Assembly (NCBI GenBank): GCA_902363805.1
Contig: CABJBF010000004.1
Location: forward strand, 62,001-126,000
DNA from: Eubacteriaceae bacterium
Lineage (GTDB): Bacteria; Bacillota; Clostridia; Lachnospirales; Lachnospiraceae
Reading direction: 5' to 3'
DNA: 64,000 bases
A program made the translations under genes and the position numbers. The stretch's first letter is position 1. Every line of letters begins with the position of its first letter. Under the pieces are notes generated by a model. The model saw nothing but the letters and a program-made list of their open reading frames with translations, ran no database searches and was not told the origin of the DNA. Positions 47,964 to 57,120 of this stretch are shown in pieces.

Positions 47964-49151
47964 CTACAACAGGTTAATGAAAAATGTAATAACAAGACTA
48001 TTAATAAAGTCTGCAAATAAACTACCAACAAGCGGAATTAACAAATAGGCTTTTATTGAAGGTGCATATCTGTCGCATAGAGCCTGCATGTTTGCCATTG
48101 CATTTGGTGTAGCACCCATACCGAATCCACATGTTCCCGCTGCAAGAACAGCAGCATCGTAATCCTTCCCCATAACATAGAATATAACAAAATATGTGAA
48201 AAGAAAAATTAAAATAACCTGTGCACCTAAAAGCATAACAAGTGGTAATGCCAAAGATGCTAATTGCCACAATTTAAGTGTAATCATGGCTATACCTAAG
48301 AATAATGAAAGACAAATACCACCAAGGTCATTTATTTCACCCATACATATATCAAATTTGCCTGAATATTCTCCAATATTTCTTATTAAAGCAGCTGCAA
48401 TCATTGCTCCAATATAAATAGGAAATGTTAAGCCTGTTTTAGTTAACATCCATGAAAAAATAGTTCCTATACCAATAGCAAGAATCAACTGATATACTGC
48501 CATTGCATACATATTTGCATGTCTTTCATGCCTTTTTTCGTCTTCGATTAAAAGACTGTCATCTTCTGCAACAACTGTGTTCAAAAGATTTTTCTTCTCA
48601 ATAAGACGACGACCAATAGGACCACCGATTAAACTTCCTGCAATTAAACCAAATGTTGCAGCAGCAGTACAAATGGTTGTAGCTCCGCTAATGTTAAAAT
48701 CTTCAAGTACAGGACCAAATGCTCCGGCAGTTCCGTGTCCTCCAACCATTGGAATTGAACCGGTACACATTCCTATAAGTGGGTCTAAGCCAAGAAAATG
48801 TGACATCCCAACAGCAAGAAAATTCTGAGAAACAATAAGCGTTATAACTAGTAATAGGAAAATAAAAAGAGATTTACCACCACTTTTTAAAACTTTTAAA
48901 TTGGCTTGAAAACCAACTGATGTAAAGAAAAATACCATACACACTTCACGAAGGGTATCATTAAACGAAAATTCGATTAATCCCGTTGAATGACATATAC
49001 ATGTAAATATGGCAAATAGCAAACCACCAATAACAGGGGCAGGAATGCAAAACTTTTCCAAAAAATAAATTTTATGCTTCAAAAACTGCCCGAGTATTAA
49101 AACGACTACTGCGATGGCAAGTGTCTGATACATATCTAATTGTATATCCAT
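47964..49151 (-). CDS. gltS: GltS-type sodium/glutamate symporter
   Basis: A 395-residue membrane protein of the ESS/GltS family with about ten helices in two inverted halves. Family marks are PAPVIGGLLFAI near residue 35, GSIPMVGGHGTAGAFGP near residue 130 and GFGMGATPNAMANM near 345. It normally carries glutamate with Na+. The start with AAAGGAG at 49151 is preferred over an upstream TTG. It is encoded 23 bases after a TAXI solute-binding lipoprotein, an arrangement suggesting that the carrier receives substrate from a binding protein. Confidence 0.9.
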   Translation of the reverse strand: MDIQLDMYQTLAIAVVVLILGQFLKHKIYFLEKFCIPAPVIGGLLFAIFTCICHSTGLIEFSFNDTLREVCMVFFFTSVGFQANLKVLKSGGKSLFIFLLLVITLIVSQNFLAVGMSHFLGLDPLIGMCTGSIPMVGGHGTAGAFGPVLEDFNISGATTICTAAATFGLIAGSLIGGPIGRRLIEKKNLLNTVVAEDDSLLIEDEKRHERHANMYAMAVYQLILAIGIGTIFSWMLTKTGLTFPIYIGAMIAAALIRNIGEYSGKFDICMGEINDLGGICLSLFLGIAMITLKLWQLASLALPLVMLLGAQVILIFLFTYFVIFYVMGKDYDAAVLAAGTCGFGMGATPNAMANMQALCDRYAPSIKAYLLIPLVGSLFADFINSLVITFFINLL

Positions 49152-49174
49152 AAAACTCCTTTCCTTAGACAAAT

Positions 49175-50131
49175 TTATTCAGATTTTACTTTTATGTTGT
49201 GCTTTTTATAATATTTTACTGCACCTGGATGAAACGGAATGGAAATACCTTTAACGGCAGAAGTTTCATCGAGCTGTAAATTCACAGGAACGGAATATTG
49301 AAGATCCGCTGAATGTTCAAATAAAAATTCTGTTAAAGATTCTACAACGATGTCAGACAATTCGTTGCTAGCAAGTAAAACAGCCTGAACAGCTACTGTT
49401 TTTATTTCTTCAGTTTGTCCGGTATAAGTATTCGCCGGAATTGTATAGTCAACATAAGTATCGTAAGCAGATTCAAGTTTTTTAGAACATGAATCGCTAA
49501 TGCTTAAAAATTTAATAGGACATTGTTGCGCTAATTCTTCTATTATTGTTGTGCGCAATCCTGCAGTACAGAAAAATGCATCAATTTCACCGGATTGTAA
49601 TTTGCCGGCGGCAGTAGTATAGTCATAATTTAAAGTGTCTACTAGTTTGTCTGATAAGCCGTTAAGTTGTAAAATTAAATTAGCAGTCTGCTCAGTACCT
49701 GAATCACTTTCACCGATGCTGACTTTTTTACCTAGTAAATCATCGATGGAATTTATGCCTGAATCATTGTGAACAACAATCTGGCAAGCTTCAGGGTATA
49801 ATGCCGCGATTGCCTTGTAACCAGAACACTGGGTACTGACAAATATTCCGGTTCCGTTATAGGCATCATTAATTAAATCAGCCTGAGCAATTCCCATTTC
49901 AATATAATTTTTAGATAATAATCGTATGTTTGCTGCTGAACCGGCAGTAGATTTTACTTCAAAGTTAAACTTATCGTTTTCTTTAGAAGCAAGTTCCGTG
50001 AACGCATTTCCAAAAGTATAATACATTCCACCAATACCGGCAGAGCCAAAGCGAATTTTTTCATTTTTAATGCCACAGCCGGATAACATAAGTGTTGTGA
50101 GGCTAAGTAAAATACATAAAAATTTTTTCAA
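49175..50131 (-). CDS. TAXI-family solute-binding lipoprotein
   Basis: A 318-residue lipoprotein: signal peptide with lipobox LMLSGC and lipidated Cys19, then a TAXI domain with IRFGSAGIGGMYYTFGNAF, STAGSAANIRLL, KKVSIGESDSGTEQTA and the DAFFCTAGLRT strand. TAXI proteins usually deliver substrates (often glutamate-like) to TRAP transporters. Here no DctQ/DctM genes are present, and the next gene is gltS. It starts at TTG with AAAGGAG. The region upstream (50132-50612) has a long inverted repeat. Confidence 0.88.
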   Translation of the reverse strand: MKKFLCILLSLTTLMLSGCGIKNEKIRFGSAGIGGMYYTFGNAFTELASKENDKFNFEVKSTAGSAANIRLLSKNYIEMGIAQADLINDAYNGTGIFVSTQCSGYKAIAALYPEACQIVVHNDSGINSIDDLLGKKVSIGESDSGTEQTANLILQLNGLSDKLVDTLNYDYTTAAGKLQSGEIDAFFCTAGLRTTIIEELAQQCPIKFLSISDSCSKKLESAYDTYVDYTIPANTYTGQTEEIKTVAVQAVLLASNELSDIVVESLTEFLFEHSADLQYSVPVNLQLDETSAVKGISIPFHPGAVKYYKKHNIKVKSE

Positions 50132-50378
50132 ATTAAGATTCTCCTTTACGTAAATTTAGGACATACCTGATTAATAGTTTACAATAAAATAAAGTTAAAT
50201 GGAATGAAAAAATAAGAAATAGGAAGAAAAAATAAAAAACAGGATAAAAAGAAAAGTACACATATGCGCTATTTTAATCAAATATCTTGACCAAAGTAGT
50301 AAAATGAAATATACTATATTAAATCCGCAAAATATGCCGTTGGAAAGAATAATTTTTGATTGGTATATATATATATAA

Positions 50379-50431
50379 CTTAAACGTAGAACAACAGGTA
50401 CATTATATGTACCTGTTGTTCTACGTTTAAG
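50379..50431. repeat. 25-bp perfect inverted repeat
   Basis: Arms of 25 bases begin CTTAAACGTAGAACAAC and are separated by only three bases (TAT). There is no T-run on either strand, so this is not a usual terminator. It stands alone in the 481-base gap between the divergent TAXI and CDF genes. The rest of the gap is AT-rich with no gene. Confidence 0.85.
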
Positions 50432-50612
50432 AAAAGTTAGTTGTTGAAAACAAATATAATATGAGTCTAATTTTGATAAGTGTTAAATAATATTAAAAGA
50501 GTGCAGATATAGATGCTTAAGAAATAAATATTAGTTGTTGGTAAAAAGCATATCATTTTATAAAAGCAATATCATAATATTAGATGAAAATAATTTTTTA
50601 GAGGAATAGAAA

Positions 50613-51782
50613 ATGGTTACAGCATTGGCTAGAATTTTTTTGAAAGACGTAAAGATGAATGATTCTCAAGGAAGAAAAGCATATGGCACATTGTGTAGTG
50701 TAGTTGGAATTTTTTTTAACATATGTTTATTTGTTGGAAAATATTTTGCAGGAGTGTTAACGGGTGCAATTTCAATTACAGCAGATGCATTTAACAATTT
50801 GTCAGATGCAGGTTCATCAATAATAACATTAGTAGGCTTTTGGTTTGCAGGAAAGAAACCTGATACAGAGCATCCGTTTGGACATGGGAGATTTGAATAT
50901 GTATCAGGAATGGCAGTTTCCTGCCTGATAATATTAATGGGACTTGAACTAGCAAAGAGTTCTGTTGATAAAATTATTCATCCACAGGAATTAGAAGCTA
51001 GTATTTTGGCTATAACAATATTACTTATATCTATTTGTGTAAAATTGTATATGGCATTTTACAATACGGGTATAGGAAAGAAAATAGATTCAGTAACAAT
51101 GAAAGCAACAGCAATAGACAGCTTAAGTGATTCCGTGGCTACAACAGTAGTATTAATATGTGTAATTGTTAATATGAAGTTTGGAATAAATATAGATGGT
51201 ATATGCGGACTTTTAGTAGCAATTTTGATTATATATGCAGGAATTGGTGCGTTTAAGGATACGATATCTCCGCTTTTAGGTAAAATACCAGAGCCTGAAC
51301 TTGTGGACAAAATTCGTGATATTGTAATGAAACATGAATTAGTATACGGAATTCATGATTTGGTTGTTCATGATTATGGCCCGGGTAGAATGATGATTTC
51401 ACTGCACACAGAAGTTCCCGGAAATGAAAATGTATATAAATTACATGACATGATAGACAATATTGAATCTGAACTACAGGAAAAAATAGGATGTGAGGCA
51501 GTAATTCACATGGATCCGATTGAAGTTGATAATCAGGTGGTTACAGATACAAGAAGTAAAGTTGAAAACATAGTTAAAAGTATAGATGAACATATGTCCA
51601 TACATGATTTTAGAATGATAACAGGAGATACACATACAAATCTTATATTTGATGTTGTTGTTCCATTTTGTGTAGAAAAGAAACATGATGAAATAAAAAA
51701 TAATATTGAAGAGAAGATAAGTGAACTTGATGATAAATATAGAGTTGTGATGAAAATAGAAGAAGATTATATTGGAAATTAA
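50613..51782 (+). CDS. Cation diffusion facilitator (CDF) metal exporter
   Basis: A 389-residue CDF antiporter: six membrane helices (about 25-215) with metal-site motifs NNLSDAGSS in helix 2 (Asn/Asp), HPFGHGRFEYVSG after it and DSLSDSV in helix 5. A long cytoplasmic C-terminal domain (about 225-389) appears in two copies of the metal-binding fold (HDLVVHDYGPGRMMISLH, then IHDFRMITGDTHTNLIFD). It exports zinc, manganese or iron in exchange for protons. The metal is not determined. GAGGAATAG precedes the start. Confidence 0.9.
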   Translation: MVTALARIFLKDVKMNDSQGRKAYGTLCSVVGIFFNICLFVGKYFAGVLTGAISITADAFNNLSDAGSSIITLVGFWFAGKKPDTEHPFGHGRFEYVSGMAVSCLIILMGLELAKSSVDKIIHPQELEASILAITILLISICVKLYMAFYNTGIGKKIDSVTMKATAIDSLSDSVATTVVLICVIVNMKFGINIDGICGLLVAILIIYAGIGAFKDTISPLLGKIPEPELVDKIRDIVMKHELVYGIHDLVVHDYGPGRMMISLHTEVPGNENVYKLHDMIDNIESELQEKIGCEAVIHMDPIEVDNQVVTDTRSKVENIVKSIDEHMSIHDFRMITGDTHTNLIFDVVVPFCVEKKHDEIKNNIEEKISELDDKYRVVMKIEEDYIGN

Positions 51783-51912
51783 CAAATCTGCATCAAAAGT
51801 AAAGTAAAATAGTTTGAAATAAAAATGGGAAGATATTCTATATAGAAAATGTGTATTAATATAAAAAATAAGAGACTATGTAATAATATATATTAAAATA
51901 TTAGAAACATAT

Positions 51913-51941
51913 TTGCAAAACAGAATTAAATGTGTTACCAT
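51913..51941 (+). promoter_or_regulatory. Candidate promoter upstream of the DEAD-box helicase
   Basis: TTGCAA (51913-51918), a 17-base spacer and TACCAT (51936-51941). The predicted start falls immediately before a terminator hairpin. Confidence 0.4.
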
Positions 51942-51951
51942 TTAAAGTCGA

Positions 51952-52010
51952 CGTCAAAAAGTAAAAGTGTCTTTGTGATGTTTTTATTTTTTGACGTTTT
52001 TTGCTTTTTA
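51952..52010 (+). terminator. Terminator or attenuator before the helicase gene
   Basis: CGTCAAAAA pairs with TTTTTGACG and is followed by TTTTTTGCTTTTTA. It is 170 bases after the CDF gene and 70 before the helicase, so it could end the CDF transcript or attenuate helicase transcription. Confidence 0.6.
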
Positions 52011-52080
52011 TAACAGAGAAAATTTATATTTATAAAAGTCTATTTTTTATAAAATTAATATTGAGAAAGGAAAAGTAAGG

Positions 52081-53691
52081 ATGAAGTTTCAGGAATTAAA
52101 TATATCAGATGAAATAAAGAAAGCAGTAAAAGATTTAGGATATGAAGAAGCAACTCCAATACAGGAAAAAAGCATTCCGGCAATTATGGAAGGAAAAGAT
52201 GTAATAGGATTTAGCCAGACGGGAAGTGGAAAGACTGCTTCATTTGGAATACCGGCGATAGAACTTGTAGACATGACAATGAACAAAAAATTAAATCAGG
52301 TTCTTATACTATGCCCAACAAGAGAATTAGCATTGCAGGCAGCAGAAGAATTAAGAAAATTTGCAAAATACATAAAAGGATTAAATGTAGTATCTATATT
52401 CGGAGGGCAGAACATAGAAAGACAGTTTAAACATTTGCGTGAAGGAAGTCATATTGTAGTTGGAACACCGGGAAGAGTTATGGACCATATCCGTAGAAAA
52501 AGCCTTAAATTAGAACAGTTAAAGATGGTCGTGTTAGATGAAGCGGATGAAATGCTTAATATGGGATTTAGAGAAGATATTGAAACTATATTAAAGGCTA
52601 CACCTGATGACAGACAGACAATTCTGTTTTCAGCTACAATGCCAAAGGAAATATTGGATATTACAAATAATTATCAGAAAAATCCTGAATTAATTAAAAT
52701 AAAAAATAAGCAAATGACTGTAGACAGTATCGAACAAAGATTTTATCTTGTAGATAAAAATAAAAAGAAAAGTGCTACAGCATTGTTGCTTAGATATTAC
52801 AGACCAAAACTTGCAATTATTTTTTGTAATACGAAGAGAATGGTTGATGAGTTGGTAGATTTCCTTGGAAAAAATAAATTTTTAGCACAGGGGTTACATG
52901 GTGATGTAAAACAGCAACAGCGAACAAATGTAATGAACCAGTTTAAGAAAGGTACATTTAATATTCTTGTTGCAACAGATGTGGCAGCAAGAGGAATTGA
53001 TGTTAACAATCTTGATATTGTAATTAATTATGATTTACCTGAAGATAATGAATATTATGTTCATAGAATCGGAAGAACCGGAAGAGCAGGAAATGAAGGA
53101 AAATCATTTACATTAATAGATGGAAGAAAACAACTAGAAGATTTACGATACATTGAAAGATATGCTAAATGTGAAATTATTGAAAGTAAACTTCCGACAG
53201 TTGATGAAATAAAAACTCAGGATTATCAGCGAAACATTAACAGATTAAAGAAATTTATGGATAAGCACAATAGTTCAAATCAAAAAGAAATTGTTGAAAT
53301 GTTAATTGAAGAAGGATATTCTTTGGAAAAAATTACTTTAGCATTAATGGATATGATGAATAGAAAAAATAATGATTATAGCGGCTTATCAGATGTTAAA
53401 CCACTTGTAATTGTACGAAAAGAAAGAAAAAATAATGGTATAGGTAGAAAAAATAAAGCAGTAAAGAACAGACGTACAGAAAATGGGAAACAAACAGAGA
53501 AAGGAAGAAAGAACATATATAATAGAAAAAATAGTGAAGCAGAAAAGAAGAAATATAATGGTAAAAATAATGAATCAGATAAAAAAAGAAGAAAAAAGGG
53601 ATTTGTAGAATCCGAAAATAGTAGCAGAAAATTTACAGAAAAAAAGAATAAAAAATCTGAAACAAACAAAAGAAAAAATAAACAAAAATAA
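52081..53691 (+). CDS. DEAD-box RNA helicase
   Basis: A 536-residue helicase with all motifs: Q motif near EATPIQEKSIP, Walker A SQTGSGKT, PTRELA, TPGR, DEAD as DEADEM, SAT, IFCNTKR, DVAARGIDV and HRIGRTGRAG. After the core (about 1-370) come a short CsdA/CshA-like region and an extended basic tail (about 440-536) of Lys, Arg, Asn and Glu that should bind RNA. Likely jobs are ribosome assembly and cold-stress RNA unwinding. GGAAAAGTAAGG precedes the start. Confidence 0.93.
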   Translation: MKFQELNISDEIKKAVKDLGYEEATPIQEKSIPAIMEGKDVIGFSQTGSGKTASFGIPAIELVDMTMNKKLNQVLILCPTRELALQAAEELRKFAKYIKGLNVVSIFGGQNIERQFKHLREGSHIVVGTPGRVMDHIRRKSLKLEQLKMVVLDEADEMLNMGFREDIETILKATPDDRQTILFSATMPKEILDITNNYQKNPELIKIKNKQMTVDSIEQRFYLVDKNKKKSATALLLRYYRPKLAIIFCNTKRMVDELVDFLGKNKFLAQGLHGDVKQQQRTNVMNQFKKGTFNILVATDVAARGIDVNNLDIVINYDLPEDNEYYVHRIGRTGRAGNEGKSFTLIDGRKQLEDLRYIERYAKCEIIESKLPTVDEIKTQDYQRNINRLKKFMDKHNSSNQKEIVEMLIEEGYSLEKITLALMDMMNRKNNDYSGLSDVKPLVIVRKERKNNGIGRKNKAVKNRRTENGKQTEKGRKNIYNRKNSEAEKKKYNGKNNESDKKRRKKGFVESENSSRKFTEKKNKKSETNKRKNKQK

Positions 53692-53809
53692 CGTAAAAAT
53701 TTTGTAAAATAATTTATGGAAAATCTAAAACATAAAGGCTGCAAATGTTGACATAACAACCTAAAAGGAGTAACATTAATAAGTGATAATAGAATAAATG
53801 ACCGAAGTA

Positions 53810-53858
53810 AAAATGCTGTTAGAATGAGAAATTTATGTTTCGCACTGATAGCATTTTA
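53810..53858 (+). terminator. Terminator after the DEAD-box helicase gene
   Basis: AAAATGCTGTTAG pairs with CTGATAGCATTTT (two G-T pairs) and is followed by ATTTTAT. Confidence 0.75.
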
Positions 53859-53986
53859 TTTTATAAAAATTATGAATTAATACGAAAATTTCAGATTTGA
53901 TTAGATATAAATTGCAACGTAAAAATAATTTGTAAGGAGGTAAATTTGCAAGCTAAACAATCCGGAATGTAATTAAAGGAGAAAAA

Positions 53987-56956
53987 TTGAAATTAGAGAA
54001 TAGTAAAAATAGTCATTTAGGACGAATGATGGGGAGTTTATCATTAGGGGTGATGATATTTGCTGTTGCTCTAGCAGTATTGATGAATATACAGACGACG
54101 AGAAAGAGAGTTTCGGAACAAACTGCACAGTATATAAAGATAAGTACCATGCAGAATGAACAGATAATAGACCGTCTGTTAGTTGATGCAAAGGAAAGTA
54201 TTAAATCAATAGGTAAATTATTTGGACAAATTATTGATGAGAACGGAAATGTAACAGCACATGATATAGAATCGCTTAATCAGAATGTAAGTTTTGAAAG
54301 TCTGATTTATGTAAATAAACATGGAATAGGAATTGACCAGAATAATATCGAATATGCATTTGCAGATGCAACAGCGTATTATGATGCGTTAAAAGGTGAT
54401 ACAGTTATAGCACTAAATCCATTAGGTAATTCTGATATGCAAAACAGAATATGCTTCTTTGCTCCGGTAGAGAAGGACGGAGAGATAGCGGGAGTATTAG
54501 TAGGAAATTTTGATGATGCAACATTAAAGAAATTTATGAATACAAAACTGTTTGGTTATACTTCAACAGCGTTTATTTGTAGTGAATCAGGAGAAATAGT
54601 TGCAAATTCAGTAGGTATTTTACAAAGAACAACATTAACAAGTTACCTTAAAGAACACAATCTGATGGATGATAATGGTATAGCGGAATTAAGAAACAGC
54701 TTAAAGAACAAAAATCAATATGCATTTGAAATACATGGTAAAAATTATGAATCAAGTGCATATATGATGAGGCTTGAAAACAGTGGTCTTATTTTAGTTC
54801 AGGCATTCCCTGTTGAGGCTACGAATAAACTGAATGCAACTGCCAATAAGGATAGTTGGAGACTTGTAACTATTTTAGCGGTATTTTTCATTATTTATTT
54901 AATAGGAACGGTTGTGTTTAATGTAAAAAAACAACGTAATATAATGAATGAAAAAGAATCTGTTGAGAATATTGTAACTGCAATAACGCAGATGTTTGAT
55001 AGATTTATTTTAGTAGATTTAGATGAAGATAAATACGAATATATAATAGAAGATGAAAATAAAAAGCTACCCGGAATCGGATTTGAAGGTAGTTATGGCG
55101 ATATCCTTCAGAATGTATTTAGCAAATGTTTTAAAAATGATGAAAAGCATACATCAGTAGATACGATGTTGCAAAGAGAAAAACTTATAGAACAATTAGA
55201 TTTTGGAAAAGATAGTTTTAGCCTTGAATATTCAGAAGAATTTGATACAGATAATGAATTTAGATGGACAAATTTGGCTGTTCTTTGTGTAGAAAGAAGA
55301 AGAGGTGTACCTACAAAGGTATTAATGGCATCTCAGGACGAAACGGAACTAAAGAAAAAAGAAGTCCGTGATCAGGAAGCACTTAGAGAAGCGTATCAGG
55401 CAGCAGAAAATGCAAGTAATGCAAAAAGTGATTTCTTATCAAAAATGTCTCATGATATAAGAACTCCTATGAACGCCATTATTGGAATGACGGCTCTTGC
55501 AGGAAGTTATATAGATGATAAAGACAGAATGTTAGAATGCTTAAAGAAGATTACTTCTTCAAGCAAACTTTTGCTTGGATTAATCAATGAAGTTTTGGAT
55601 ATGTCCAGAATTGAATCAGGTAATATTAAACTTGTGGATGAAGATATTGAGTTATCAGTATTGCTTGAAGACGTCCTTGAATTGGTAAAGGGCGATGTGA
55701 AAAATAAGAATCTTGATTTGAATGTGTCGATAGAAAATATGAAGCATGAAAAGGTTATAGGCGACAGTATTCGAATACAGAAGATATTTACCAATATTAT
55801 AAGCAATTCAATTAAGTATACTCCAAATGGAGGAAAAATTAGTATTACGGTAAATGAAAAACCTACACATAGCAAGTCAACGTCCTGTTTTGAATTTATA
55901 TTTGAAGACACAGGAATTGGTATGTCTAAAGAATTTGTGAAGAAAATATTTGTTCCATTTGAAAGGGCAGAAGACAGCCGAATTGATAAGATTCAGGGTA
56001 CCGGTTTAGGAATGGCTATTGTTAATAATATAATTCACATGATGGGAGGAGAAATTCAGGTTGAAAGTGAAATAAACAAAGGTTCCAGGTTTACCGTTAC
56101 AATGGTTCTAAAGTTACAGGATGATAAAGAGGAAACAGATAATGAATTAATAAACTTAAAAGTTTTAGTTGTTGACGATGAGAAAGTTGTATGCGATTCA
56201 ACGTGCAAAGTTTTAAATTCTATTGGAATGAATAGCGAAGGTGTTACGACCGGCAAAGAAGCTGTTGCAAGAGTGGTAGAAGAGCATGATAAAAATGATG
56301 ATTTTTATGCAGCTATAATTGATTGGAACATGCCGGAAATGAACGGAATAGAAACAACAAAAGAGATAAGAAAAGCTGTTGGAAAAGATGTTCCGATAAT
56401 AATTATGTCGGCATATGACTGGAGCGATATAGAAGAAGAAGCAAAAGCAGCCGGTGTTAATGCATTCATTTCTAAACCGTTGTTTAAGTCAAGGCTTACG
56501 ACGACATTTAAGCAATTGCTTAATAATAATAAGGAAGAAGAGAATCCGCTATCTGTACTTAAGAATGAAGACTATAGTAATCGTAGAGCACTTGTAGTTG
56601 AAGACAATGAACTTAATGCAGAGATTATGAGAGAAATGCTTAATATGACTGGAATCAAAGTAGACCGTGCAGAAAATGGTAAAGTTGCAGTTGAAAAATT
56701 GGAAAGCGAACCTGAGAATTATTACGATATTGTGTTCATGGATATACAGATGCCGATTATGAATGGATATCAGGCTGCAGAAGCAATTCGACAAATGGAT
56801 CATAGAAAAGATGTTCATACAATTCCAATTATAGCAGTAACAGCAAATGCGTTTGTGGAAGATATTCTTACAGCAAAAGCAGCAGGAATGAATGAACATA
56901 TAGCTAAACCTGTAGATATAAAAGAATTAGATGAGATACTACAAAAATGGCTGTAG
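53987..56956 (+). CDS. Hybrid sensor histidine kinase with two receiver domains
   Basis: A 989-residue membrane kinase. A first helix (about 15-37), an extracellular sensing domain (about 38-285, Cache-like) and a second helix (about 287-308) precede a PAS-like linker (about 325-470). HisKA contains His489 in SKMSHDIRTPMNAIIG, and the ATPase has DTGIGMS and GTGLGMAIV. Two receiver domains follow with Asp779 (IIDWNMPEMNG) and Asp919 (FMDIQMPIMNG). There is no HPt domain, and no response regulator gene lies near, so the output is unknown. It starts at TTG with AAAGGAG. Confidence 0.9.
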   Translation: MKLENSKNSHLGRMMGSLSLGVMIFAVALAVLMNIQTTRKRVSEQTAQYIKISTMQNEQIIDRLLVDAKESIKSIGKLFGQIIDENGNVTAHDIESLNQNVSFESLIYVNKHGIGIDQNNIEYAFADATAYYDALKGDTVIALNPLGNSDMQNRICFFAPVEKDGEIAGVLVGNFDDATLKKFMNTKLFGYTSTAFICSESGEIVANSVGILQRTTLTSYLKEHNLMDDNGIAELRNSLKNKNQYAFEIHGKNYESSAYMMRLENSGLILVQAFPVEATNKLNATANKDSWRLVTILAVFFIIYLIGTVVFNVKKQRNIMNEKESVENIVTAITQMFDRFILVDLDEDKYEYIIEDENKKLPGIGFEGSYGDILQNVFSKCFKNDEKHTSVDTMLQREKLIEQLDFGKDSFSLEYSEEFDTDNEFRWTNLAVLCVERRRGVPTKVLMASQDETELKKKEVRDQEALREAYQAAENASNAKSDFLSKMSHDIRTPMNAIIGMTALAGSYIDDKDRMLECLKKITSSSKLLLGLINEVLDMSRIESGNIKLVDEDIELSVLLEDVLELVKGDVKNKNLDLNVSIENMKHEKVIGDSIRIQKIFTNIISNSIKYTPNGGKISITVNEKPTHSKSTSCFEFIFEDTGIGMSKEFVKKIFVPFERAEDSRIDKIQGTGLGMAIVNNIIHMMGGEIQVESEINKGSRFTVTMVLKLQDDKEETDNELINLKVLVVDDEKVVCDSTCKVLNSIGMNSEGVTTGKEAVARVVEEHDKNDDFYAAIIDWNMPEMNGIETTKEIRKAVGKDVPIIIMSAYDWSDIEEEAKAAGVNAFISKPLFKSRLTTTFKQLLNNNKEEENPLSVLKNEDYSNRRALVVEDNELNAEIMREMLNMTGIKVDRAENGKVAVEKLESEPENYYDIVFMDIQMPIMNGYQAAEAIRQMDHRKDVHTIPIIAVTANAFVEDILTAKAAGMNEHIAKPVDIKELDEILQKWL

Positions 56957-57006
56957 ATTAGCTTATAAGAAAAATTAAATACGGTTTATAGTATCATTTA
57001 ATACAT

Positions 57007-57044
57007 AAAAATGCGTAGTGTAAATTGAAACACTACGCATTTTT
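57007..57044. terminator. Bidirectional terminator between kinase and PBP genes
   Basis: AAAATGCGTAGTG and CACTACGCATTTTT form a strong stem between convergent genes, with A- and T-runs on both sides. Confidence 0.93.
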
Positions 57045-57120
57045 ATTTGTATATTGTAAGACAAAGTTTATAAACTTAATTTTCAAATAAAACATTGTTT
57101 TATTTGTGGTTCTTTGTTTA

